Shown one piece after another: positions 35,655 through 50,289 of a DNA stretch of 64,000 bases. The notes under the pieces were generated by a model. It was not told where the DNA came from. It saw only the letters and a list, made by a program, of their open reading frames with translations, and searched no databases. Every line of letters begins with the position of its first letter. Within the stretch, counting starts at the first letter, position 1. The DNA is from Drosophila pseudoobscura (taxonomy: Eukaryota > Arthropoda > Insecta > Diptera > Drosophilidae), in NCBI RefSeq assembly GCF_009870125.1, contig NC_046683.1:16563001-16627000 (forward strand), written 5' to 3'. The translations under genes and the position numbers were made by a program.

Positions 35655-36203
35655 CTACCTGGTACTCGAATTGGATATGTTTCGAAAGTGGATGTGTTGA
35701 TACCCACAAGGATATATAGCTATATAGCGATATAGCTATGTTCGCCCGGCCGTCTATCTTGATTGACAACTAGTTTTTAGATACTATAAGAGCTAGGGCA
35801 TCCACAATTTTTGAAGAAACGAGAAAACCAAAAATGCAGAATCTTAGAGAATGACCATATCTAGCAGCTTGTTGAATCTGGTTCAAATCAAATCAATATT
35901 AAAGCCAGAAAGAACAAATGAAATTGCAGTGACTACTCATTCTCTCTCTCACTCACACACGCATTCTTCGTCGTGCAATGTGCGCGCCTTTTGGCGGAAG
36001 GGATCGACTGGAAGCGACTGGTTATGGTGAACGAATAGGAAAAAGATTTTAAAATACCTTTAAGGAAAAATTGAAGCCAATCAAATCAAATGTATAAAAA
36101 TCTCTCAAAATGTTCGACCGATTTTACCAAACAACATACAAAATATAATTTATAAATAGTATAAATCAAAGTTTAATAAATACCGACTGAGTACCGGGTA
36201 TAA
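35655..36203 (-). mobile_element. SGM/DINE-1-like element, copy B (reverse, degraded)
   Basis: Reverse-oriented relative of 16432-17006: TACCTGGTACTC at one end, GAGTACCGGGTATAA at the other, and matching internal words (ACTATAAGAGCTAGGGCA, AACGAGAAAACCAAAAATGC, AAATTGCAGTGACTAC). It is more diverged and has lost the GGAC microsatellite segment. Confidence 0.6.
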
Positions 36204-39200
36204 AGTTGAGCACAACGTTCCCCATCGTTAATTTTGTGGCACTCACAATCGAATTAAGAATCTGAAATTAAGAATACTTCATACATTTTGCTCCTCTTTG
36301 CTCCTCTTTGCTTCTGCTACGCGTCTCATCTTCATTTACGAGCATCCCCAGCAGTCGATTGAAATGTAAGTCATTCGTTTTCAGAGGCTTGTTTCCAGGA
36401 AAAATCTTGAAAGTTGTGTAAGGATATACCCAGGCAGTATGTGGCTTTGTTGGTTTGCCATTATGCACCAGGGGCACATGTACATGATGTGTGTACTTTA
36501 TTCCACTAGCGAGTCGCAAGGGCAGAAAACATGCTTCCCTATTATGCCATAAGCTCTTGATGGGTGGACGGTGGCGGCGGCTTGAACACAACAGCAACAG
36601 GCAGAAAATGTCCTGCGTATCCGCCGTACTCTTGTCGCCGTCCCCCGCCACTTGCCAAATCTCCCAGGCAACCAGGGGGGGCAGCCTCCTTGGCGTTCTT
36701 AAGCCCATCAAACTCGAACAGACAACGTCGAGTTTTATAAAATTCATTAAGCATTTTAAATATGCATGAACATAATTTGGTCGTGCAACTCCGGCAAGGA
36801 CACGCTGTGGCAGCCGCTTACTGTCCTGCTAATTGAAACAGAATTCCAATTCCCTCGGGCCATCATCTCTTCCTAAATCGTATATTGTTCCATCCAGATC
36901 TCAAGACTTTGCAGCGAATCTATAATTTGGTCAACAAAAATTTGCGGAAACTTTCAGCGCTTTGGGATCGGCCACAGTCTAGCCTGAATAGAAAATGGGG
37001 CACAGCCATAGGTTGGGGCCACCGAAGAAGCAAAGGAATGAAGGAGGATCAGGCTTGGCTACGGCTCCGGCTCCCACTCCTACTCCTGCTTGTTGTTTGC
37101 TTATTCTGTTGCTAGAAAAGTTTCGCCTCGTAGCTTACTTTCTTTTTCATTTCCACATTTTCCGCTGTTGTTGCCACTTGTTGAAAATCGTTAATTTATG
37201 ATGATTGCGTAAAGAAACTTCGGACTGTTCGGATGCTTCCTTCGGTGTTGGATTTCCACCTCCATTTTTTTATGCACTGAAACAAATTGTTTCAAATCGA
37301 ATACTGGAAATAGGAAAGGTTATAGCTTTAAGGCGTTTCCAAAAACGTATATACCAAAAAGATAAATTTAAACAAATTCACTTCAAGACAGGATTGTAAA
37401 GAGTTCCATCTTAAGACCATGGAATAACCTTTATATAGCAATTCCATATGAAATTTTCAAGGAATATCAGGCTGATCAGGAAAAAACTTTCTCTCAGAAG
37501 GGAAAAAATTCAAAATGGAAGAGTATTCCCCATTGTAAAAAACAAGACGTAGGCACTCCACTGCTTTACCCGACTTAGGAACCATTTTATGAACCGATTT
37601 TTGCCAGTGTATCTCCGATGGGATAGGTGTGTGGGTGGGTGGGGCGACAGGAAAATGTGTCTGTCAAGGTTTCTGCGTAAAATTTTTCCCACTTTCACAG
37701 TTTTCAATTTTTTTGTGAATCGACACGTGTTGGTCTGGCAAATTGGTCGTGCCCTCTTATCTTCCCGTACAGCCAAAGCTCCCTCGACGAATTCTCAATA
37801 AATGATCCACCTTTAGGGTCCGTCCAGGACAGCCTTCACTGTATTGCTATCCTCCAGGCTTTGTTTATTTCGCTTAGGAACTTTTAGGTATGTTCATTGC
37901 CGGTGGCAAGCGGTTGTCGCACTATAAACCATACACTTGCAACAGCAGTAATGGGATGCCACATAGCCATAGAGGCGGGCGGCAAGGAGGTAGGTCATGC
38001 ATTTAGAGGCATCTGTGCAGAAACATGCAGATAATGCAAAACAAAAACATTGTAAACGAGGCAAACATGGAGGCAAGAAGCCAAGCCAGCGAAGCCTTGG
38101 GCTCTGGGGTCTGGGATTGGAAAAGTGCTGCCACAGCCTCGTGGGGACAATGTGGGGTAGTGCGGTTTAGCGGTGGAGCAGATTCTAGACAGCTTTGTTA
38201 GCACTTGAGACGCCGCGCCGCCAGAGGATAACAAAAATACAACAATCGTCACAGCCGAGGGGAGAAGGACAACTGGCAAAGGCGGCATTAAGGTTCAAAG
38301 ACCAAGTGCGGGGTCTAACAGGAAACGGAAGAGCGGAACGGAAGCTGAAGCTGGGTCGAGGAGACTCACTTGGATGCAGATTAGGAATGCACAAGGGCGG
38401 GGATTCCCATTTAAGAGCACTTACTCGTGTAATCCTGCAATGGACAAATGCGGCCAATCCTTGTTTGGATCCTTAGATGCATTAAAAAATTTTGATATTG
38501 TAATTTGAAATTTGATATGGAAATTGGTTCCTTTCAAACGGCCATTTTCGTTTTGACCGCTTTCGCTTCCACCTTTACAACACAACTGTGGCTTTCAGCC
38601 ATGGTTAACATGAATAATTAGCAGGAAAATACATTGAAATGACATGTTTAATTATGCAAATGAAATAAACATTTGTTGCTAGTTGACATTCGTTCGAAAT
38701 GTCACTCTTTAAATCGCGAATGTTTGAATTTAATAAATACTATTTCATTTAAAAACTAAACAAACAAACTTGGGCATAGTAATCGAGCCGGAATGTGCTC
38801 CCAATAGTGTCCTTTAGCTGATGCCTGGCCCCTTGCGGCTCTACCTCGACCATCACCGGATGCCACACGGAAGTATGCCAGCAAAAGGACATGCTTACGA
38901 CCATGTGGAATTTTTTCAACGATGTTGTCCACGAAATATTTAAGAGATTTGTGGGGAAAGCAGGAGCAGGAGCAGTGGCAAAAGCATGGGTCAGGTCTGT
39001 CCATGACCTCCCAAATGTCCAAATTAATATATGTGTGCGTGCAATTATTGGCAATTCAGCTTTTGCGGGTCTTAATTATTCTTTAATTAACTGGAGGCAT
39101 AAAGCAATAAAAGCTTAACAAATGCATAATGTGCAAAGAGATATAGAATGAAATGCATAATATCTCGTATGTGAAACCATCTTCAGTCGGAGCAATGAGA

Positions 39201-39278
39201 CACTTTTGCCGCAAGTATCTCTCACTTTGTTTCACATTTTACGAGTATTCTATCGTTGTGTCTGTCTTTGTGTCTTTT

Positions 39279-39400
39279 AACCCCTCTCTAACTCTATGTT
39301 TCCTTTACTGTCTGTCTTGTAACCTCTCTCTAACTCTGTGTTTCCTTTACTGTCTGTATGTTAACCTCTCCCTAACTCTGTGTTTCCTTTACTGTCTGTC
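39279..39400 (+). repeat. 42-base minisatellite, about three copies
   Basis: The word TAACTCTGTGTTTCCTTTAC recurs with starts at about 39289, 39331 and 39373, a 42-base period with spacers TGTCTGTCTTGTAACCTCTC and variants. Because 42 is a multiple of three, one frame encodes a 14-residue Leu/Cys-rich repeat (NLSLTLCFLYCLS), which I regard as incidental. Confidence 0.75.
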
Positions 39401-42341
39401 AATGCTCGTTGGAGTGGGAGTCAAAGTCAGAGTCAGTCAATGCATTTTAAGTCCACATCTTGCACTAATCCTCTTTGTATGACTATATATGAACATGAAT
39501 ATAATATAAACAATTATAAATAAAGAGGCCCTATTCCTATTCCTATTTTCTATTAGATGATTAATTGGGAAATACATATGCATGTAGAATGCTCGATTAG
39601 GGGGTAGTACCTGTAAACAGACATTGTCTGATATTTGTGCAATTTCTCTACATGAATATTATATTTAATGGTAATTTTCCTTCTGTTAATTCTGGCCAGG
39701 CTTTATCAATATTTTAAAGTCTTGAGTCTTTATCTCATTTTGGTTAATAATACTAGTACCAATACGGCTACTAATACATTAAGACTAGTTGTGCATCTGT
39801 TTAAGAGTCTTTAGAGATTGCCTAAGTGTGACAGTACTCCTGAGTCTCCTTAAAGTATGTTTCTAATAGGCTTAGCTGTTGAAGTACCTTAGACCATTCA
39901 TATTTCGTGTTGCTAAGGGCTGTTGAAAGTACTCGTCCAAAGATCATTTTAAAAAATGAATGAATTTCCATTGGCATTCTGTAAGCCAGTCTCTTATCAG
40001 CTTTGTCCTTATTCCCAGGAGCAGTTCTTTAGCTGATTGCAGTAACTGCTTCTCCTGTCACTGTCATGGGTTCTACGGCATCTACGTCACTCCAGAGAGT
40101 ACGTACGGAAATGTGGCCAGCTACCTCCCACGGCTGTTTTTTTGGCAGTAAGTTTAACAATTCATTTGGCTGCTAATTGTTTTCGAGCAGCAAGCGATGC
40201 ACTAGAGCGGCGCTCATTACTCAAGTTTCGGTGTGGAGCTGCTGTGTGCCGAAGTTTTTCGTCGTACTGGAGCTCTATTCACTTAATGTGACGGCTGAAA
40301 ATGCTCCCCAAGCTGGTTCACTGGGGGAAATAGCAATTTTTTTACTGCATTGCAAAGATTCAGCCCATTCTTCATTTGCTAAATATTGTTTGCCGAAGCT
40401 GAACAGGGCTCACCGATTCAGAAGTATCTTGAAGTGAGTTCTGTGCTCTTTAACATTTCCTGATGCAATCCAAATACATTTAAACTCGTATGTATATATT
40501 TACCAAATCGATTGTCTACAAGTAACTTTGAGGGCAGTCCATTGTGCACTTAAAGGTCCTTTGCTACTAAAACTTTGCCCTGTTGCTATGACAATATTTG
40601 ACTGCTTTCTTGAATTAATTCGTTTCAGGTTCATTACTCGAATGATTACAGAACTTGCATAATTTGTTTTATGGAAATTTTATTCATCATTAGGAAATTC
40701 GTTCAACTGTTCGTCTCCCTGGCCAAGTTTCTGTTTCTGTAGGCGAGTTCATGTCAAAACTTTGCCAAGTGGCCGCTAAGCAGGGCCAGAATTTAGCTGA
40801 ATTAGCTGGCCAGCTCCAGCAGACATTGGTGGACCTGTCTAATTAATTTTCGGTTCGCCTGCTGGCTTTACTGTCGTTATTAACGCACAGCCAAAGGACC
40901 CACTGGGCCATGTCCCAGGAGCCCAACCGTCCAATGGTTATGATAAGTTGACATGGACAGGACATTCATAAATATGTCCCAGCATGTATGGAAATGTAAT
41001 TTGAAATTTTCGGTACACAGGACATATCCGAAATAAAACAGAGCCAGCAGAGGGCCATGGAATGGCAGAAGGGTGCATGTAGCTACATGCTTGGGTGGGC
41101 GGGATACGCATATGCATTTGAAAAGCACACGCATACAGACACAGAAACAGAGCAGCTACAGCCATGTTTATCTGTGGGTGGGAGAGAGTCTCGAAAGTTA
41201 ATTAAAACACAATGCGCCATTTTCGATCTGCTGCTGAATGGGGTAGCATTTTAGTCCTCCTCTAAGTGAGAGTAATGGTTGGCCTGTCAGGAGGAGTTAA
41301 AGCGGAGAGTCTGAGCTCGTTAGAAGTAACAACATCTAGGACAGGGAGTGTCCTGCAGTGAGTACTGCCTAAATTTAATTTTGGCCACAGATGACATCCG
41401 CTGCTCTGCTGCCAGAAAAAATATTTGCCCAAGTTGAAAGGAAATGCAACAAGAAAGAACGACTGTGGGATGCTCAGCATATAATAAGTTGTGCCAAGAA
41501 TACCCTCACTCTGTTGGGTGAACACCCCCAGTGCATACAGCTTGCCAGGAGGCTGTCGATCATTCAAGATTCCACTGTACGAGTAGATCCCCTCAGAAAT
41601 TCTTGGAAATTCTCAGCGCAGTTGGTGGCCAGCGAGGAGCGCTAGACAAGTTCCCAAAGCGAAAACAGAAACTTGTAAAAAAGTTGAGCAAATGAGCAAA
41701 ACGTGCCAAGGGGGCGGAAAGGGGGTGTACGCGGAATTCGGAGAAGCTGTCGCTGGGCTGGCAAATGTCACTTAAAAAGTTTTGGTTTTTTTTTGGCCTG
41801 GTGAACAGACAAATTTTTTTTTGAGTTGTCCTCTACTTTTTTGGGTCCGCGGAACGCTGGAGAAATTTTAATTGAAACTGACAAGATATGTACGTACGAA
41901 AGCACATATGTAGGTCTCGGAGCCTGGGAGATGGATACAGAAGAGAACTGCAGTGACTGCGTGCGCGTTGGAGAAACAATGCATTGAGAGGACATCAACG
42001 TGAGTGTCACTTAAGACGAAAGATGTACGGATACAACTGGCAACTGATAGAAAGGCGGACACGATGTTCAATAATGTTAAGCATACACACATCATTGATT
42101 GTTTAAATATGTGGAGATTTTAAATGATGGATTGATGTTGTGATAAAGGCTGTGATTGCGAAGAGCACTTGTCGATAATTACAAGACACTCCAGGAGAAA
42201 CATAATAATAATATACATTATACGAACAGCTAACATTGGTGTCTTAGTATTTGACATTCCTGGAAATTAAACAAAGCATAAAAGCTTTTCAAGTAATTAT
42301 TCATTATGACAATAATAGCAATAGGCAATTATAATTTGTAC

Positions 42342-42370
42342 TAGCTGACCCGGCAAACCGTTTTTCTCAG
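42342..42370 (+). mobile_element. Possible transposable-element remnant
   Basis: ACTAGCTGACCCGGCAAACC resembles a word I have seen at the edge of interspersed elements in many insect genomes. No terminal repeat or coding relic was found near it, so extent and family are unknown. Confidence 0.25.
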
Positions 42371-45300
42371 TATTGTCAACTACTTCTGTAGCTCCGAACG
42401 ATGTCATTTGAAAGCAGGAATTGTACGTATAGAGCAAGCTGGTCAACGGCTCTGTTGGTGTCTCAATTTAAGGTATTTAGCTACCAATCAGTACTCTCTT
42501 TGAGTGTACTGGCACGCTTGTCTCCTTTCCAATTGTCATTGCTGATTTCCTTCATCTCGTGCCTCTTGTGACATGCTCACACGCACATTTTCGTTATCTT
42601 GTTGGATTCGTTCGTCTGTTCTTTCTGCTGTACTATTTCACATGTTTCTTACAAGAATGAAAATCTATAACATACGCCTCAGGCAGTAGTATAGCTGTTA
42701 GTATAAAGCTGGCATTGGAGCGATTGATCTGCAAAGTTATGTTAAGCCACGGCCCCGGCAGTAAGCATTTCATTCCCTCACACCTGATGCATACAGTCGT
42801 CAGGAAAAATATAGTTCTGTGAATCCCGTGGATGGTGGCTTAAGATAACCCATCGTTATGTCCATGTGCCATCATCCAAGAGGTTTTGTAAGCTTTATAT
42901 GGATTCTATAGTGGATGTCCACCCTGGACAGCATTTAACAAGCATTTAGGATTCACTTTTCCCTAGTGGCTCAAGCTTGGCCGTTGGGACAATAGTATAT
43001 GAAATGTATTTGTCCTAATTCGATTGCCCAAATGGCCAACGGTAATGGCAGTGCACCTGCTTCGGTTACTTCCGGCTGCGCTTCCTATCTACAGTTCTCG
43101 GTGGCGCATCCGGTTTGGCCTTCAACTTCCACGCTTGATTTCCGCTCGGAGTTCTCTTTAATTTTAAGGGGGTGGGGGTAGAGGAAAACTGTGCCTTAAG
43201 ACTCTGACCTTGTCCAGGACAGAGAGTTGGCAAACGGGGTCCTGGCCATGTTGTCGTGGCATCGGCATTGGCATCGGCCCTTGACAGTTAGTCAGTGTCA
43301 AGCTTGGATTTTTTTCCCTTAGTTTCCCTGTCTTCTTTTTTTTTGTCCCGCTGCCAGTTTTCATGCTCGAAGATCTTTTGATTTATGCGGCTTTTGCATA
43401 TGTCGCTTCCACATGGAGGACACGGTCACGTCGGAAGTTCTGTCAGGACATACAACGGCAGCCATAGCACGGAGCAAAATAAAGAAAAAGGAAAGCGAAA
43501 AGGAGGCTGAAACAGAGATAGGCCAGACAGTCGGACAGGGCAGGACAGGACATGGCGGCCGATGGCGTTTCCTGCTTTAAGCTCTTATTTATGCTATCGC
43601 TTCAGTTCTTCGTCAAAATTATCAACGAAACGAAATATGGGTAGCGAAAAGGTTATCGAAATATTAGGAATGGGATGGGGGCGTGGAGTTGGAGGCAAGG
43701 GCTCTATTATTAGAGTGTCCTTGGCTCGTAAACAACAAATCCATTAGAAAGAACAAACTGCACAAAATACCCTTCGTTTTTTTTGTTTGGTTACCATCTC
43801 GAGTGGCAAAAGATGGAGGAACGACACGGGTCTGCTGCTGGTAGACTGGCAGTGTAGTGCCGCATAATTTTCGCACTGGCGAAACTTACCCGATGATGTG
43901 TTATTTTTATAGCCTGTCTAGCTCCGGTCCCCCGAAAGCAGAAGCAACAACAAGGACGCCGATTGGCAGCGGGATGTGACGTCAAAGTGCTGTCCAAACT
44001 ACGTCTGTGTGTGTGTGTGTGTGTTTTTGTGTGTGTACGTGGTACAGTCTTCCAGGAATCTTTAGAGCTTGACAGGAAATCTGCAGCTAACAAGCAACAG
44101 CAAACAAGGGACGACTTATTTATAAGCTAATTAGGATGCTCAGTAGTACGTTCCAAATCGAAAAGGATATCATTAAAAGGAATTAAATTTATAAACCCAA
44201 AGTCGAATATTAAAGGGCTTATATTTATATGATAGGTGTGTTCCGAAGGAAGGGTATCTCGAGCCTCCTTCCGCTGAGAAATGGTTAAAGGAAAATGAAA
44301 AAGAAAAAGAGAAAGGTGAAGGTGACGTGGAGGGTTTTTGTGCGCACTTGAGGACTCAGGTCCATGGGGCGGAAGGAGAGGCTATTCCCTATTGCCGTTA
44401 AGGCTCTTTGTCAGCCTGATAAATGAAATGTGATTGAAGGATTTCTGAGCTTTTGCCCCGCAGTTTGAGCAGCACTGATGGTTGCACTGCTTGCAGTTCA
44501 GAGAGCACTCGAGTTTAGTTTGTTTTCTCTAGAATTGGAATTCCAATTGAGCCTCGATTCGCCTGTTGCTGCGTGTGGCACGTTTCTGATTCTGACAGAT
44601 GCAGATGCCCGATACTCGGCTGGCAGGCACTGAGGGACGAGAGGCCACAACAGAGCTAACGACTGATGGGCAGCCGGAGACAGACAGACACCCGTTGGCA
44701 TACTCGTAACACCCGAAAGTGAAATAATGAATGTTTAGCTAAAGCGGCGACGACAAACAAGAAAAATGAGTTTCGTGTAGCGGGAAATCCTTCAGAAATC
44801 CATCCTTTTCCACACCCAGCACTCAGCAGAAAGGCGGGTATATGGGTCTGAGAGACTAAAGGAAACCGCCAAGAAAAACATTCGGATATATACATATTGT
44901 TTCGTTAATATCGAATTTTAACTATTAACTGGGTTTCCCAACCAGCCGGCACACTTCCAGGCTGCTTTGGCCTTTTACCCCTGCTGACTTGAAGTTTCCA
45001 CTCCCCTTTTTTGACCCATGGAAAAGTTGAGGAACACGTTTCCGTGACGTGAAAGTTGGAATTTGTACATTTTGTGCTCTCTCACTATAGGCATAGATGC
45101 AGTTTCTTATTATTTATTATCACAACTAGTATATGACTGAAAGAATGAAATATTTAAATTACAACCTCTTAAACATATTTAAAAAGGCAAATCAAATTTG
45201 AGGTTAGGCTAAAGAAAAATTATTTATAAAAAAAGCAGAGGCTAAATTTCCCTGGTAATGGTGTCAAATTAATGTTAATGCTTCAGTAATTCATCAATTT

Positions 45301-48300
45301 TTTCCCTTTTGCAATTAAGATTCATTTTATCGCTGAACATTTTTTTTCCTTTTGAAAACGAAGAAGTCTTGCGGATTGTGAAAACGGGAGCAGAAATTTA
45401 TGGGATATCAAAAGCAAATCGGAAAACTTTTGTTAAAGTGAAAGCCGGAGCCTGGCTGAATGTCTGTGCATTTAATTTGGCTTCTGAGGTCCTTTCAACA
45501 CCTAGAGGTACCTTTCCAATCTTTCGATCAAGACACCAACGTTCATAATGCAATATTTTGGGTTCAATTTTACATTTATTTGTGTAGAGGGTATTCAATA
45601 TTATAGCCACTCCTTTTCGCTACATTGCTCTGCCTTCAAAGCAAATAATCAACCAAAAAATAGCAAAAAAAAAGTCAAAAAACAACAAAACAAAAACCAG
45701 AGCCGGAATATTTTTTTGCACTCTCGCCGTTTTGTTGCTCCACAGCTCCAGGATTTCTTTGGTGCTGATGCTGGGGGGTTGATACTTTTTTTTAGTATTT
45801 TCTTTTGCCTTTGCTGCTGGCCATGAGGAAAAGTTATGAGGCGCCGCGAGACCCAAAACACACAGAAAACCAGAAACACAGTCAGAAACACACGAAGAAA
45901 TGAGCTCCAGCCTCAAGGATTTGACGCTCTGATGCCTGCCAAGAAAAGGAGCAAAAAATGGGCAGAGCAGTGGCTGGGCCGCGCATTAAATCTCATTTTC
46001 ATAAAATTCACCAATAAATTTCCCCGGAGCAAGGCAACCGGAAATCTCCGACAAATACAGTGGGGATCTGTAGGGCAGAGGTACATTTTAGAGAATAAAG
46101 CAATAAAAAAAGGTTTCGTTTCGGTGAACTAAATTCTAGATGAGAAGTAATGAAAATTACATTGCATTGCTTTATCCAAGCTATCGCTTGAATTGCTTAA
46201 AAAAGGACGATCCTAACCCGAATAAGTGTACAAAAATTAAATGTACAATTGTAGAGGTATGGAGAATTCTACCCCGCTCTGGCCACTGCCTTATTTCCAT
46301 ACATATCTGCAACTGTAAATTCATGAAAATGTGCAGTGTCCTGCCCTTGCCCTGCCCCCACATGATGTTCAACCGGAAAAATCGAAAATTCATTTAAAGC
46401 CATCCTACATATATGTACGTATGTCAGGCTGTGCTCTTGCGGGCTGCGTGAATGCCCTTAACCAAAACCAAAATTCACGCTAATTGCTCGACATTTCAAT
46501 AATCCAGACTAAAGGGTGTGATGGTCATGCAGCAAAATATGCTGCGTTTGCAGAACTACCAAAACTGGTAGAGGATTTCGATCCATACAGGATTCCCACC
46601 TGAAGAGATGAATACATATAACGATACCCATTTTCGAGGGGGCCCGAGATGATTTACATGTGCTAGATACATATTTTCTAGGGTATTCCGAGCATCGTTG
46701 TGGCCTTTTTTCTGCCTCCTGTTGCCATTTCGTATTGGCTTTTGATGCTATTCATGGTCTTGACCGCGGTTTGGTTTTGGCTTTAGTTGGACGCTGGTTT
46801 TTGATATTGACAGTCATTAAAGCCGCGCCTGGAAGCGTGCTTTAATTTCTGCCGAATGGATAATGACTGATGGTAGATGCAGGAACAAAGACGGCAATGA
46901 GAACTCATTAGTGTGGTGTGCAGGGGGTTCGTGCCGGTCTGGCCACATTAATGACGGAGTCACGCCCCGCACAAAGAGGTGGGCAGGACGACGGCGAGGG
47001 GTATGTGGATGCGAAGGGTAATTTAAAACTGCATATTGCCACACACTTGATTTTAATTTGATTTCACTGTGCTCCGGGCCCCACGCCCCGCGCCAGTGCC
47101 ATTCCCGCCTGTCTGCAACCGGATACAGCAATTAGGATAAAATGCTCCGCAGAGATAGCGGAAGCCAAGGCGTGGAGGAACAAGGATTCGTGCTTCCCTT
47201 CTGCCTTGCACTGCTTGCGTGCCGGCGGCTGGAGGGCACAAACAACTTCAGTCAGTACGGAAAAGGGATATTTGATTGGATTCGGATAGCAAAGGAGCAT
47301 TTTATTCTCAGCCATGAGGGTAAGAAATATCTCGTAACTGCCCCAAAATCTGCAATTTCACAACATTATAAACAGAGCAGCCACAGGGGCGACAGGCAAC
47401 AGGAGAGGGGCACAGAGAGGGCTGTCACAAATTGTATTTTCCCTCTACAATAGCTGACAGATACATTTACATCTGCGGTTGTGCTACCAGAAATATGACC
47501 CTCCGAGCAGGTGGCATATTCAATTGAATTTTCATTTCAATTTAAATGCATAAAATGCATGAAAAAACCAACAAATAAGGCGGCAACCAGGTAGCTTCCA
47601 GCCGAATTCCGAATCTAGGTCAGGCCCAATGGCTTTGTGTAGCTGTTGCATCCTAGGCACGCCACTCGGTATATTTTATTTGTGGAGACGTGTTATTAAA
47701 TGTAGTACATTCGAGCATTCAAAGGGCAGACAGTCGCCACAAAGCATTGCTCTTGATCCCAAATTCCAAAATTTTTACTTCGGCAACGCAAGGGAATAGT
47801 GGAGATCGCTTTCGCGCCCGATAATGCAAAAACAAAATCACAGTTTGTGTGATGAGGCTCATCGCTGAACGACTCGAATGTCGTGCTTACCGCCGCTAAA
47901 AAGCTTGAATATTTATATTTATATTTTATACTCAAGAATACCTGTTTACTTACTCAATTTAGCTATCAACGGGTGTCTTTCTGTGAAGATCTCTCAAATC
48001 TGAAGATGGCAAATAGCAAAAGCATCCCTGAACAGGACTAATACCTTCTAAAGTTAGTTTTTCGAAATCAAATATTAGGTTTATGTAGAGTTTGCCCTTT
48101 GATGAAATTAGACAAGCATCCAATTCACTACCGAACGCTTTTGTCTCATTAATATACCCATAAAGCGGCAGCCCACATAAAGCCGAATTTCCCGGAATTC
48201 CCTCTTAAGGGGAGGTATAATATATAGCAGGTTGAGGGTATCTTGTGGTCGAATTCAGCTTTGAAGTGTTTGTACTGCAAAATGTAGTTGGAAAGGTCAG

Positions 48301-50289
48301 AAAAGTTAGCTTATCATAGGACTAGTAGTGCGGGAAAGTCGTGCCTCTGTTTGATTTGCGGTTCGCTTTTCCGCACGCCTTTCCTCACACTTCCATCTCC
48401 GACTGTGGCGGGGGTGACGAATAGCTGATATTAATGAAGGGGGAAACCCGAAATCAATGCAATAGAGCTGGTGACGTTTATCACTTTGAAATGCGGTCAG
48501 TAGCAGAGTTTTATCTACAGCTAAGCAGTGCAGTGCAGTGCAGTGCACTTGCAGTGCAGTGTTGGGAAGGAAGGGTGTGGCTAATTACAACGCATGTTAC
48601 ATAAAAAAGCTGACAGCCAAAGAGGGGGAGAGGTCCACGAAAGCAGATAATGTTCTTGATAAACTAAATAGTGGAGAGAGGTAGAGAGGGGGATCTGTTA
48701 CTGGGCAACGGATGATGCACTGCTTTTGGCAGCACTTTGCCAGCACGCCCAGGCCCCCCCTGCCCACCCCATCGCCCTTACAGCTTCCGCTTCAGCGCCC
48801 CCAAAGCCAAAGCGGCACGGCAAAGCAGAGCAGAACAGCGCACCAAAGTTGAAGGGGAAGGCCAAGCCGAAAGTCAAACAAAAAAGGCGAAGAACTAAAC
48901 AAATAAAATGCCATAGAGCCGCGCCATGGAGGGGGCCTAGGGGAGATGCTAGGCTGCAGATGCTGTCATGCATGCAGAAATGATGTCAACTGCGCGTGCC
49001 ACAGACAAGCAAAAAACAATCTGAAATCTGCATTAAAAAATGTCAAAAAATTACGCCGCTCACGTTGGAGAGGAAAGGCAGCAAAAAGGTCTCCCCTCGT
49101 TGAAAGCCGAAGGTGGAAGGAAAATATTTACCATGCCACGGCTTCACTTCCAGCAAAATGGAAGTTTAAAAGGAATTTTCTTGGTCAGTCAGACACGCAC
49201 AGATACGCAAATTGCAGTTCCTCGAGCAGGAGCACAGATAAGCAGCTGCCAGCCAGAACAAAGGGTTCCAGTGGCTTACAGTCTGTGCATCGCTTGCGGT
49301 TAGTTTAACTAAAAAGAACTAAGCTTGTCAAATGCCAAAAGCTGCTAATTAAATACAGTATAAGTCCGGGGAAAACGAGATTATAGTTTAAGTACTTATT
49401 AAGAGGAGAATGACAAAAGACAAAACCCCAGGAATTGCTTAAAACATTTAAATTAATTAAAAACACACAACGAAGAAGCCACGGAAGGCAGCTTCCTTAG
49501 CTTAAGCTCTACTACTATTACTATAGGCACTGTATGTACCTTGGAACCATGGTTCTAGAACCTAGAACATCCACAACCTAAGACGCTGTCGTCCTCTGAT
49601 CTCTAATAGAACCTGGTTCGATTTTTATGCGGATTTATTGAGTAATAAGGACATTTAGCAGATATACAGATTTGAAGTAAAAGCTATTCCCATTCTTCTC
49701 AGAATTTTCAATAAAGTGAAATGTTTTTGGAACCATTAAAAAAAAAATTAAAAATTAAAACTTATATAATTTATAAAAAATTAAACAAATTGAAAACAGA
49801 CATATTTTCTGAAATACTGTTGCCGCACCACAAAATTGAAAAATTAATGTTGCATTAAATCGAATTCTTAATCGGATAATGCAGATACCCATCAATTATA
49901 CAATTATTGTCTCTTAGTTTTTTTTACACATTTTATTTACGTTAGTTATTTATTTTATAGATGTACATATGTCACTTTGTTACTTTGAATGCCTAAAAAA
50001 CGTTCTCTTGCAGCGGTATGTTTAATAAAATATTTCTGGTTAAAGCAAATATTATACAGCTGTGCATAAAAGATGCCTATGTGTCATAGAAAAAAAAGCA
50101 GTAGTTACAGCAGACACACTTGTGCATAGAAATGTACAAAAAAAGGAGAAACCGAGCCATGAGCCAGGAGTTGTGATCCAACGATATAAGATGCTCGTGG
50201 TGGAAAAGATTTCACCTGTGAAAGCAGGCCCGAGGAATGACAAAGAGGTATACAGGGGTTAAGGATGGAGGGGAGTATGGTTAGTTACT

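Larger units (their letters stand above)
36204..50289. other. Fourteen kilobases without a confident gene
   Basis: Scattered 60-110-codon frames lack domain signatures, signal peptides with partners, or consistent splice context. Visible structure: a 42-base minisatellite (39279-39400), GT repeats at 44005-44035, a CAGTG pentamer run at 48527-48560, AT-rich stretches (49700-49960), and a TE-like word ACTAGCTGACCCGGCAAACC at 42342. It may be intergenic or a large intron of an unseen gene. Confidence 0.5.

Noticed and set aside
39153..39482. 109-codon frame with 14-residue internal repeats
   Set aside because: The repeat is a 42-base minisatellite that happens to be a multiple of three. No other sign of coding was seen.
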